Part shown: positions 54,479 through 63,991 of the stretch, piece by piece
Numbering within the stretch: position 1 is the stretch's first letter
Layout: each line of letters opens with the position of its first letter
DNA from: UBA7396 sp964527685
GTDB lineage: Bacteria; Patescibacteriota; Gracilibacteria; BD1-5; UBA6164
Assembly (NCBI GenBank): GCA_964527685.1
Contig: CAZGOC010000001.1
Location: 310,001 to 374,000, forward strand
Length of the DNA: 64,000 nucleotides
Direction of reading: 5' to 3'
The notes under the pieces: model-generated
Told to the model about the DNA's origin: nothing
Databases searched by the model: none
The model's input: the letters and a program-made list of their open reading frames with translations, nothing else
Program-made: the position numbers and the translations under genes

Positions 54479-55189
54479 ATGGAAAAAATTAAAATACATA
54501 AATATTTATCAAAATCTTGAGTTTGTTCTTTGAGAAAAGCAGAAGAATATATTAAAAATAATGAAGTTTTTGTAAATGGAAGTTTAGCACATATTTGACA
54601 ATTAATAGATCCAGAAAATGACAAAGTAGAACTTTGACAAAAGGCAGTAGAAGAACAAAAAAAATTAGTTTACTTTAAGATAAATAAACCAAGAGGAATT
54701 GTTACTACATGCGCTCAAAATGATGAACAAAACATTGTAGACATTATAGACATAAAACAAAGAGTTTTCCCAATTTGAAGACTTGATAAAGACACAACTT
54801 GACTTTTAATTTTAACAAATGATGGAAGACTTGCAAATTATTTAATGCATCCAAGATATAATCATCAAAAAGAATATGTTGTTGAAACTTTTTGACCGAT
54901 ATCAGATACTCAATTGCAAAAAATGAGAAATTGAATTTTTATACTTTGAAGTTATACAAAAAAAGCCTTAATAAAAAGACTTTCTTCTTGAACTTTTTCA
55001 ATTACTATTTCAGAATGAAAAAATAGACAAATTAGAAGAATGGTTGAGAGTGTTTGAAGTGAAGTAAAAAAATTAAAAAGAATTAGAATTGAAAATATAG
55101 AACTATGAAATCTTGATTTTTGAGAATATAAAGAACTTACAAAAAATGAGTTAAAAGTGCTTTTTGAAGAGCTTTGATTAAATTTGTAG
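54479..55189 (+). CDS. RsuA/RluB-family rRNA pseudouridine synthase
   Basis: 236 residues. S4 domain (IHKYLSKSGVCSLRKAEEYI), then KINKPRGIVTT, the catalytic segment IGRLDKDTTGLLILTNDG, HPRYNHQKEYVV and SEGKNRQIRRMVESVG. These match the RsuA/RluB/RluF branch, which modifies single uridines of 16S or 23S rRNA. Divergent from secA with 124 bp between. UAG stop. Behind it, 200 bp without a gene contain the second copy of the stem-loop element. Confidence 0.93.
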
Positions 55190-55272
55190 AAATTAAAATA
55201 ATAATTGATGATTATTTGTTAAATAGTTAATTTTTTAAAGCCTTTAAGTATACTTAAAACTATAACTTATAA

Positions 55273-55313
55273 TTTTAATAAAACTGGTACCTATATTCTA
55301 GGTATAGATAGTT
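55273..55313 (+). promoter_or_regulatory. Two-copy stem-loop element, copy B
   Basis: AATAAAACTGG, TACCTATATTCTAGGTA, GATAGTTAG: the counterpart of 43459-43496, with inner arm extended to TACCTA/TAGGTA. A TATAAT lies just upstream at 55268-55273, so the element may be at the 5' end of the transcript for the genes at 55390 and 55766. The inner palindrome also resembles the one before the copper ATPase. Confidence 0.55.
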
Positions 55314-55389
55314 AGATTTTAGTAATTTTTTTGCTTTTTTAAAAAAAATATGTTAGCATATTAATGTATTTAAAAATTATTTTTATTTT

Positions 55390-55743
55390 ATGGCAATGGA
55401 TTTAAAAAAATTCAAAGAAGATTATGATAAATATAGCTTTGAGCAAAAAAAAGAAACTGTGGTTACAATGCTTAGTTGAGTATTATGAAAATGAGATAAT
55501 TTTGATAATATTTATAATTTTATCATAAATAATCCTGAACAAGTTTATGAAAATGAACTTGATGAGGTCTTTGGTATACTTTTACTTTGAATGTATCAAG
55601 ATAATCAGGATAAATTAAAAGAAGCTGAGTGAAGACTTGATATTGTAAAAAATAAAATGATGCAATTAAAAGAGCAAGAAAGAAGAGAAAAAGAAGAAGA
55701 TGATGCTGAGAAATTTTTGGATAATGCGATTTTAAGTATGTAA
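55390..55743 (+). CDS. Small soluble coiled-coil protein, unknown
   Basis: 117 residues, no signal or membrane span. The N-terminal 70 residues are mixed helix (YDKYSFEQKKETVVTMLSG), and the C-terminal third is a charged coiled coil (NKMMQLKEQERREKEEDDAE). It is 22 bp upstream of the 248-residue gene and both may form an operon under the element at 55273. No family recognised. Confidence 0.6.
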
Positions 55744-55765
55744 TTTATTTTTTAATTTTTTAAAT

Positions 55766-56512
55766 ATGTCAGAACAACAAAGAAATTATGAGCAACAACA
55801 AACTAGTCCTGAAAGGCAAGCTCAATCAGCTAAAGAACAATTATCTCAAGTTGATAAACCAGAAAAGATTAATTGAAATTTAGATAAATCCTGAGCTTCT
55901 TTAAGAGCAACTTTATCAAATGCTTGAGTTAATGTTGATAAAAACTGAAATACAAATATTAATGGAGTAAATTATAATATTAAAGATTTAACAACTAGAG
56001 ATGCAATTTGACAACCAGATAAAATGGTTATTGCAGATAAATCGTGAATGACTTTGACTATAGTTGATAAGGTTAAACCAACTATAAATATTCCTAATGA
56101 TACAGGTAATGTCAGTTATGTATCACCTAATACTCAACCTCAATCTCAGATAAATGTAGATCAAGCTAAAAATAATTTACAAGCTATAAATGAAATGAAA
56201 ATGTGAAATGCAATAAATGCATTAAATAAATTAACACAATCTTGATTTATTAATTTATTTACAGTTAATAAATTAATAAATGATATATCAAAAATTTCTC
56301 AACATGATCAAACTCCTATAGGTAATCTTGATTTTAATTCTAAGCAAAATTTAGTAAAAAATTTATTGCAATTTGAACCTAATTTCCAAAAATTAAATAA
56401 TGTTGATAAAACATGATTATGACAAAAAGCTATGAATAGCTTAAATAATGTAAATAATCTATGAAAATTAGCTTGAGCTGTAAAACAAATACGTAGCAAT
56501 TTACTTTGATAA
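55766..56512 (+). CDS. Gln/Asn-rich soluble protein, unknown
   Basis: 248 residues. The first 40 are Gln-rich and probably disordered (YEQQQTSPERQAQSAKEQLS). A small beta domain follows (about 55-105; GNTNINGVNYNIKDLTTRDA and MTLTIVDKVK), then an Asn/Gln/Pro linker and a helical C-terminal half (QAKNNLQAINEMKMGNAINA). Nothing identifies an enzyme. The Q-rich head recalls proteins from extracellular or large-assembly contexts, but there is no signal peptide. Confidence 0.6.
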
Positions 56513-56550
56513 ACTGCATATATGCAATATGTTAGAGTTAATATATTTAA

Positions 56551-57210
56551 TTAATCTATAATTTTAACTCAATTAGGATATCAATTAATAAAATAATTTC
56601 AATTTTTTTCAAATAAATTTTCTTCAAACTTATTATTGTATTTTTCAATATATAAAGGTATATTGATTTTTATTAATCAATTTGAAATGTTATATTTTAA
56701 AAATTTTACTAAAAAATTATTTTGACCATTCACAGATATTCCTGTATTTTTAAGTTCAATTAAACTAATATATTGTTCAGGAGTTAATACTTCATTTGGA
56801 TTCATTACTTCATATAATTTTTTCAAAAGTTCTTTTTCTTCAATTTTTTGATGAAAAATTATTTTATTATAAATATAACTGTCATCTTGTATTTCTAATT
56901 CAATACTTAACATATTTCAATTTTTATCTATTCATTCTATAACTAAAAATTCTCAGTATTTTGATTTTTTTGTTGTAATATTATTAATACTTACAAGACT
57001 AAATTCTCAAAAATTAGCTATTTGATTAATTTTATTAATATTTATTTCTAATTTTTTTAAAAAATCCATTGAAGAAGGTTTGATTTCTGTTTTTATTAAA
57101 GTATTAATTTTTTTTCAAATTCAAATTTTTTCATATCAATGTTTAAATAAATCATCATCCGATATACTTAGTAATGTATTTATATTTGGGTTATTTTTAT
57201 TATTATACAT
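56551..57210 (-). CDS. Soluble protein of unknown function
   Basis: 219 residues, no membrane span. Alternating charged helices and strands (DDDLFKHWYEKIGIGKKINT, KKLYEVMNPNEVLTPEQYIS). It is convergent with the Q-rich protein gene; 39 bp separate the two stops. Upstream (right) lies the sugar nucleotidyltransferase on the same strand, 136 bp away. No recognisable motif. Codon use and in-frame TGA glycines are as in the neighbours, so it belongs to the core genome. Confidence 0.6.
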
Positions 57211-57346
57211 ATTTATGATTAAAAATAAAATAGAGCCACATTGTATATAAAGTTATATTTTTATCAATTTTATATTTAAATAAAAATCATATATGTATTA
57301 TATTTTCTATGTTTAAAATCAAAAATCCATTTCTCAAAAATATTTT

Positions 57347-58528
57347 TTATTTAATAACTTCTCAAGGAATTGTAAAACTTCAATTTTCTAAAACTCTTCA
57401 AGGGTATGAATAATTTTTTATTCAAAGTTTTGAATTATCTCATATTATAATTCAAAGTTTTCTAAGTTTAGTATCTGTTAAAACTCATTTTACAGGGACT
57501 TTTATATTTTGATTATCATGTCTTAAGTTTGCACTTATAAATCATCAACCTATATTTACATTATTTCAAATAATACTATCTCAAATATAACTTAAATGAG
57601 CTATGTTTGTTTTATTTCATATACTAGAATTTTTTATTTCAACTGATGCTCAAATATGACAATTTTTTCAAATAACACTACTTCATCTTAAATAAACATT
57701 TGGTCAAATAGAGGTATTTTCTCAAATATATATATTTCACTCTATATAAGTTCATGATTTTAAAATAGCTCAAGGAGATAGAACTATATTTCATGTTATT
57801 GTAACTCACTCTTCAATAATTCAATCAATTTTACTTTCTGTTAAATTATCTAAAAAATATTTATTTGCTCATAAAATATCCCAAGGGTATCAAACATCTA
57901 TAAAATCTCAAGATATAGGAATTAAGTTAAATTTATTATTTTTAATAAATTCATTAATACTATCTGTGATTTCATATTCTCATCTTTGAGATAATGGTAT
58001 ATTATTTGAGATTTTTATTATATCACTATTAAATTTATAAACTCATAAATTCGCTAAATTTCATACAAATTCACTTGGTTTTTCAATTATTTTTGTAGCA
58101 AATCAAAAATTGTCTTGTGAAAAAATGCCATATTTAGAAGGATCTAAAACTTCTTTAACTAAAGCTCAGTATCAGTTTAAATTTATTATTTTATCTAAAT
58201 CATTTTTAGTAAAAATTGAATCTCAATTTAATATTAAAATATCGTCATTTTTAAGATCTATTCATCTTAAAGCTCAAGCAGTTCATTTGTCATCTCATTG
58301 AGTAAAATAAGTAAGCTTTACTCATTTAAAATTATTTCATAATTTATCTATAACTTCTTCTTTTTTATATTTTACTACTATAATTATTTCATCAACTGCA
58401 TAATAAATATTTTCTAGATTATGTTCTAAAATAGATTTTCAAAAAATTTCTATAAGTGGTTTTGGAATTGTATTAGAAAAAGGTCTTAAACGAGATCATT
58501 CTCAAGCTGCTAGTATTATTGCTTTCAT
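57347..58528 (-). CDS. Bifunctional-type sugar-1-phosphate nucleotidyltransferase with hexapeptide tail (GlmU-like)
   Basis: 393 residues. The N-terminal Rossmann domain starts MKAIILAAGEGSRLRPFSNT with IPKPLIEIFGKSILEHNL, then LILNGDSIFTKND and IEKPSEFVGNLANLG. The second half is a left-handed beta helix of hexapeptide repeats (IEGNIYIGENTSIG, IGKNCHIG, IGNKTNIAHLSYIG, NVNIGGGFISANLRHDNQN). This layout fits archaeal-type GlmU or related UDP/dTDP-sugar enzymes; bacterial GlmU is about 450 residues. The NIGGG...N motif of the acetyltransferase site supports a UDP-GlcNAc role feeding MurA. Confidence 0.82.
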
Positions 58529-58598
58529 TTTTATATTTTAAATTATATTTTTACTTAATATAATATTTATTTTAGAAAATTCAAAAGTTTAAAATAAT

Positions 58599-58625
58599 TT
58601 GACTTATAAAATTTTTTTATATAAT
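58599..58625 (+). promoter_or_regulatory. Promoter of the rplJ-rplL operon
   Basis: TTGACT at 58599-58604 and TATAAT at 58620-58625, spacing 15 bp. Transcription from here would include the whole L10 leader. Confidence 0.5.
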
Positions 58626-58639
58626 TAACTTACTTTCTT

Positions 58640-58712
58640 AAATATCAAAGACAGCTAGGCATAAAAATAAGTCCTGCCGAGATAGAAGATTTTTTAAATA
58701 ATATTTAAATAT
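58640..58712 (+). ncRNA. L10 leader (ribosomal protein L10-L12 autoregulation)
   Basis: Contains AAAGACAGCTAGGC and, 8 bases on, TAAGTCCTGCCGAG, the two conserved strands of the L10 leader kink-turn found before rplJ in many bacteria, pairing AGGC with GCCG around the bulges. L10 or the L10-L12 complex binds it to hold back its own operon. It lies about 100 bp before rplJ with an intrinsic terminator behind it. Confidence 0.8.
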
Positions 58713-58715
58713 TGT

Positions 58716-58747
58716 CTTTTTATCTATTTGATAAAAAGATTTTTTTA
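58716..58747 (+). terminator. Attenuator terminator between the L10 leader and rplJ
   Basis: CTTTTTATC, loop TATTT, GATAAAAAG, then T run. Placed 40 bp before the rplJ start, it suggests control by premature termination when L10 binds the leader. Confidence 0.75.
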
Positions 58748-58786
58748 TTTATAAGAAAGAAAATATTTTAATTAGTATAAAACAAT

Positions 58787-59359
58787 ATGGCAGTAACAAA
58801 AGCAAGAAAAAGTGAAATACTTTCAACTTTAGTTGAAAATATAAAAAATGCAAAATCAGTATGATTTGCTCAAACAAATGCTATGACAGTTTCTGAATTT
58901 TCAGATCTTAGAAAAGAATTAAGAGGTGTTAACTCTACTTACAATTTAGCTAAAAAAACTTTAGTTAAAATAGCCGTTAAAGAAGCTTTAGGTTTAGATT
59001 TAGACTTAGATTTATTACCAGGACAAGTATGAGTTATTTGTTCAAATGATGATTCAATATCAGGGTTATCTAAAACAAATGCTTATATAACTAAAGCTTA
59101 CAATAAAAAAGCAACAGTACAAAAAATATCTTGGGTTGCATCTATTTTTGAATGACAAGTTCAAGGACTTGAAGCTACTAAAGAAATTGCTTCAATGCCT
59201 TCAAGAGAAACTCTACTTGGAAGACTTGTTGGGTCTATGATGTCTCCATTATCAGGTATGGCAAGATTTCTTGATGCTGCAGCTAAAGAACTTGAAGCAA
59301 CTAACAAATCTAAAGTTTGAGAATTAGAATGAAAAAAAGAAGCTGAAGTTAATGCTTAG
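58787..59359 (+). CDS. rplJ: 50S ribosomal protein L10
   Basis: 190 residues. N-terminal rRNA-binding domain with AVTKARKSEILSTLVENIKN, MTVSEFSDLRKELRG and NSTYNLAKKTLVKIAVKEA, then the L10 alpha/beta domain and a C-terminal helix for L12 dimers (SPLSGMARFLDAAAKELE). It forms the stalk base of the large subunit. First gene of the rplJ-rplL operon, under the L10 leader. Stop is UAG. Slightly longer than usual because of a charged tail. Confidence 0.95.
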
Positions 59360-59448
59360 TAGATTAGGATTTAATTTTTTAAATCCTAAAAACTAACTAT
59401 TAACTAGTTAGAAATCAAATTAATTATTTATTTTTTAAAAATTTTATT

Positions 59449-59826
59449 ATGGCAGAATTAAGTGCTAATGCAAAAAAAATTATGGATTTAGTTAAAGAAC
59501 TAACTATAGTTGAATTAAATGACCTAGTTAAAGCTATGGAAGAAGAATTTGGAGTTTCTGCTGCTGCTCCTGTTATGGTTGCTGCTACTTGAGCTGCTTG
59601 AGGTGAAGCTGAAGAAAAAACTTCATTCAATGTTGAATTAAAATCAGCTTGAGGAAGTAAAATAGCTGTTATTAAAGCTTTAAGAGAAATAACTGGTCTT
59701 GGATTAAAAGAAGCTAAAGATTTAGCTGATGCAGGATGAGTAGTTAAACAAAATGTTTCTAAAGATGAAGCTTGAGAAATTAAAGCTAAATTAGAGGCTG
59801 AAGGAGCTACTGTTGAAGTAAAATAA
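59449..59826 (+). CDS. rplL: 50S ribosomal protein L7/L12
   Basis: 125 residues. N-terminal dimer helices (SANAKKIMDLVKELTIVELN), an Ala-rich hinge (about 40-55) and the C-terminal factor-binding domain with IAVIKALREITGLGLKEAKD and AGEIKAKLEAEGATVEVK. Multiple L12 dimers on L10 recruit translation GTPases. It follows rplJ by 89 bp and ends in a strong terminator. Both GGN and UGA glycine codons are used here, even in this highly expressed gene. Confidence 0.97.
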
Positions 59827-59841
59827 TAATTATTTATTTCT

Positions 59842-59875
59842 AAAAAAGACTAATTTTAAATTAGTCTTTTTTTTT
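59842..59875 (+). terminator. Terminator of the rplJ-rplL operon
   Basis: AAAAGACTAATTT and its exact complement back to back, followed by nine or more T, 18 bp after the rplL stop. Confidence 0.9.
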
Positions 59876-59904
59876 AGTAAGATTGATGAATAAAATATAT
59901 TTAC

Positions 59905-62901
59905 TTAATTTTTAAAATCTTTTTTAGGTAAAAAGTGCATCATATCATATGCTGAATAATTTTTATGTAATTTTTTGAAATATATCACTTTATTTCCAAA
60001 GAAATTATCAAGTTTATCTCATATATTTTCAACTAATTTTAGTCTTTCCATCATATTTCCATCATCAAATCAAACATACATTTTTATATAATTTCAAATT
60101 AGAGTATTTTCTAAATTAAAATCTTTTTGGAAAAATTTAGGAATATTATTTTCATCAAAAAGATAAAAAGTTCTAATAGCAAGGTTATCAGGAGTTGCAA
60201 AATATTTTAAACTTTCACTATCTCAAATTATATCATTATAATTAGAAGAATTTAATATATGAACATCATCAATAGCAGTATCAGTTTTAGATAAGATTCA
60301 AACTACTTTTACTTTTGGAGTTCAAAAGAAATTTGTTATTTCACTTCCAACTCAATCAATTAATCATTCCTCAATCATCATACTAGCTTCCATATATCAT
60401 ATAATCATTTCTCATGGATTTAACAATCTAGTTCATGATTTTAGTTTAATATTTTCTGGTAAATTATCATTAAATAGAAATATTTTTGGAGATGAAGTTT
60501 CTTTTATATTAATTTTATTTTTTGAAGTAGTTACAAAATCAGTTATTGAAGTTAGAATTTTGTTGTTATTTAAAGTATAAGATTTTTCAAATTTATCAGT
60601 TGTATTTAATGAAGCAAAACTTATAAAGATAGAAGTAAATACTACAAGTAAAATACTTAATGAAACAAAAGAAAAGTATTTAATTTTTATTTTTAAAAGT
60701 AGTGAATTTAATACAACAGAAACACTGCTTAAAGCCATGGCAAGTCAGGCAAGTTCTGGTTTTAAGTAAAATCAAAAACTTAAAAAAATTCATGCTGCAA
60801 CTGGAATTCAAAGTGTATTATAAAAAAGTGAAAAAAATAGATTTTGTTTAATTTTTGATACAGTTTTTTTGCTTATTAAAATACTTTCTATAACATCATG
60901 TAAATCATTTTTCATCAGTACTATATCTGAGCTTTCTAAAGCTATATCATTTCAGTTTCACATACTAATAGCAAGATCTGCATTCGCCATAGCAATTGAG
61001 TCATTAATTCCATCTCATACCATTGCTACTTTATATCATCTATTTTGTATTTCTTTAACAATATTTCATTTTTCATTTGGAAGTACTCAAGCAAAAATAT
61101 TTTCTTTTTTTATTCAAACTTCTCAGGCAATAAAATGAGCTGATTTTGAATTATCTCAAGTAATCATAAATACTTCAATACCCATTTTTTTAAAACGAGA
61201 AATAGCTGAAAATGAAGTTTCTTTCACACTATCACTTACTGAAACAATAGCTAATATTTCAATTTCATTTGCTAAAAATAAAACTGTTTTTCGTTCATTT
61301 AATAATTTGTTATAACTTTCTTCTATTTCTTTTGTAAGAAAAATATTTTTATCTTTAATTAATACTTCATTTCAAATATAATATTTTTTATTATTTATTT
61401 CTCAAAGAATTCATTTTCAATTTATAGTTTCAAAATTTTTTACATCAATTACATTAATATTTTTTTCTTTAGCATAATTTATAATTGCTTTTGAAATAGG
61501 ATGATTTGAATTATTTTCTAAAGCATAAGCTATTTCTAAAGCATGTAATTCATTTATTTCTCAGAAAGTTTTTATGTCTTGTAATGTTGGAGATCAAGTA
61601 GTAATAGTTCATGTTTTATCTAAAGCTACAGCTGTTATATAATTTGCCTTTTCTAAAGCTCATCATCATTTTACAAGTATTCAAGACTTTGCTGCAATTC
61701 AGCTTCAAACAATTACTGCAGTAGGAGTTGCAAGTCCTAAAGCACAAGGACAAGCTATAACTACTACACTAGTAGCAAGTAAAAGTGAATTTTCAAAAGT
61801 TCATGAAAGTAAAAAATACCAAACTATAAATGTTAAAATAGATAAACTAATAACTACTGGAACAAACACTTTTGAAATTTTATCTGCAAAATTTTCTATA
61901 TCAGATTTTTGCATACTTGCCTCTTCAAGTAAATTGATTATCTGAGATAACATAGTTCAAGCTCAAACTTTTGTAGTTTTAAATTCAAAAGAAGTAAATT
62001 TATTTATAGTTCAAGCCATTACTTTGTCATTTACTTTTTTATCAACTGGCATGCTTTCTCAAGTAAGCATTGATTCATCTATAGAAGCTTCTCAAGATAT
62101 TATTTCTCAATCAACAGGGATTTTATCTCAAGGTTTTACTAAAATAATATCTCAAATATTAATTTTTTCTATTTCTACTTCTATAAATTTTCCATCAATT
62201 TTAACAAATGCTGTTTTTGGTGTAAGTGACATAAGTTTTGAGATTGCTTCAGAAGTTTTTGCTTTTGCTTTTGTTTCAAGATATTTTCAAAAACAAACAA
62301 AAGTTATTAAAAGAGCCGAAACTTCAAAATATATTCATTCTATTTTCATTCCATTAAGTCACAAAAGACTTCAAGTTTCAAAATAAAATTTTATAAAAGA
62401 ATATAAACTATATACAAATGCAGTTGTAGTTCAAATAGCAATCAATGTATACATATTTGCTGTTTTTTGATGAAGTGCTGCAAAAGTTCATTTATAAAAA
62501 GCAAGTCACAAAGTAAACTGAATAATAGTAGCAATTATTAAAGATATAACAGCCATATATGGCATAATTTGTGCATTATATACAAGTTTTGGGAAAAAAT
62601 CATAAATCATAAATCCAACTAATGGCAGTGATAAAAAAAATCAAAAAATAGATTTATTTAACCAATCTTTAGACTCATCTATAATTTTTTCCTCTTCTTT
62701 TTTTGCTTTATATCAAGCTTTTTCAACTAAAGAAATAATTTCCTCTTCTGAAATTTTTGTTTCATCAAAATCAACCAAAGCCTTGTTATTTCAAAAATTT
62801 ACTTTTGCATCATTTACAAAGTTATTTTTATTTAATGTCGATTCTATAAGTTTAGAACAGCTTGAACAATGCATTCAAGAAATAGAAAGTTTTGTTTTCA
62901 T
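59905..62901 (-). CDS. Copper-type P1B ATPase with ninth membrane segment and C-terminal domain
   Basis: 998 residues; usual CopA proteins have 720-830. N-terminal HMA domain with C9-M-H-C12-S-S-C15; membrane helices; TGES loop (SMLTGESMPVDKKV); copper-binding CPC in VVVIACPCALGLATPTAV; D428 in ALDKTGTITTG; the SNHPISKAI histidine; and GDGINDSIAMANADLAISMG. All catalytic parts are intact. After the normal last pair of helices (ending about residue 742) comes an extra segment (743-763, ILLVVFTSIFISFA) and about 235 further residues with methionine pairs (EASMMIEEG, NMMERL, AYDMMHFLP). The fusion is continuous in frame. A palindromic operator lies upstream. Confidence 0.9.
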
Positions 62902-62924
62902 TATTTTATTTTTAATAGTTTAAA

Positions 62925-62943
62925 ATACCTATAGTATAGGTAT
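62925..62943 (-). promoter_or_regulatory. Palindromic operator before the copper ATPase gene
   Basis: Perfect 9+1+9 inverted repeat with half site ATACCTATA, 24 bp from the ATPase start and 114 bp before the divergent bcp. Spacing and A/T-flanked ACC...GGT arms recall CsoR/CopY or MerR-type copper operators. No such regulator gene is in the window. Confidence 0.6.
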
Positions 62944-63056
62944 GATATTTTATTTTTTTATTTTGTCAAAGATTTTTTTTATTTTAATAAATAATTGATT
63001 ATTGATATAAAATCATATAATAATAAATATTAGTTTTATATTTTTATATTAAAATT

Positions 63057-63521
63057 ATGGATGTGATTTTTAAAAAAGAGTTTGAGATATTGTCTTGAAA
63101 TAGTCAAAAAACTACTTCACTTGAGAGTATTTTACAAAAAAATTCTAAAGTTTTACTTTATTTTTATCCAAAAGATAATACTCCAGGATGTAGTTTGGAA
63201 AATAAGGATTTTTCTTGTTTAAAAGATGAATTTGAAAAAATATGAATTAAGCTTATTTGAGTTTCAAAAGATAGTATAGAAAGTCATAAAAAATTTATTT
63301 TAAACTATAATTTAGAAAATGATTTAATTTCAGATGAAAATTTAGATCTTCATAAATACTTTAAAGCTTATTGAGAAAAAAATAATTATTGAAAAATAGT
63401 TCTATGAGTTATAAGATCTAGTTTTTTAATTGATAATAACTTTAATATACTAAAATCTTGGAAAAATATAAAAGCAAAAAACCATGCTCAAAAAGTTTTA
63501 GATGAGTTAAAAAATAGTTAA
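63057..63521 (+). CDS. bcp: Thioredoxin-dependent peroxiredoxin Bcp/PrxQ
   Basis: 154 residues. Peroxidatic cysteine C45 in YFYPKDNTPGCSLENKDFS and the PrxQ-type resolving cysteine C54 a helix turn away (DFSCLKDEF), followed by LIGVSKDSIESHKKFI and the LISDENLDLHKYF region. It reduces peroxides using thioredoxin. Divergent from the copper ATPase, with the palindrome between, so copper and oxidative stress could be linked through one regulator; that is inference. The stop is 2 bp before the next gene. Confidence 0.93.
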
Positions 63522-63523
63522 AA

Positions 63524-63922
63524 ATGGAAATAATTATATATTGTATAATACTTTTAGTATTAATATCTTGAATTTATGTTATATTTATTTATAACAAACC
63601 AAAAAAGTTAACAGATAAAAAATCTAAATATTTTGAAGGAAAATTAAAGCTAATTGACAAAGGTAATTCATCTAAAGAAAAAATAATTGATTTTGATAAA
63701 TTGTATCATAAGATTTTACAAGAAATATGATATAAATGAGATTTTTGAAATATTTTAAAATTAAAACCAAAAGAAATAGATGATGTTGATATAATTTGGG
63801 AACTACATAAATTAAGAAATAAATTAGTTCATGATTTCACAAATTTTGATGAAGTTTTTTTACTTAAAAAACAAAAAAAATTTTTTAATGAAATAGAAAA
63901 ACTTTTAAACAAATTAAAATAA
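63524..63922 (+). CDS. Membrane-anchored small helical protein, unknown
   Basis: 132 residues: an N-terminal membrane helix (IIIYCIILLVLISGIYVIFI), a linker and a C-terminal helical domain (HKILQEIGYKGDF, WELHKLRNKLVHDF). The ELHKLRNKLVHD segment resembles the conserved helix of HEPN-like or DUF4145-type domains, which often contain R-N-x-x-x-H; here RNKLVH fits that pattern exactly. That would suggest an RNA-binding or RNase-type fold, but the surrounding sequence is too short to be sure. It starts 2 bp after bcp. Confidence 0.6.
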
Positions 63923-63959
63923 TTTTTTTTTGACTTTCAAAGTATTTTTTATATACTTT

Positions 63960-63991
63960 AACTGCTTTTTTAAAAAAAGAAGCAGTTTTTT
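63960..63991 (+). terminator. Terminator of the bcp operon
   Basis: AACTGCTT and complement around an A/T-rich loop, followed by T, 38 bp after the last stop. Confidence 0.75.

Noticed and set aside
54079..54624. Longer reading of secA with about 90 extra N-terminal residues
   Set aside because: The extra part runs antisense through the start of the RsuA/RluB-type gene and through non-coding DNA; SecA homologues begin close to MLEDIIKAIFGDPDKK.
62024..62386. Plus-strand reading frame of 120 codons over the copper ATPase
   Set aside because: Antisense shadow; the minus strand encodes intact P-type ATPase motifs here.
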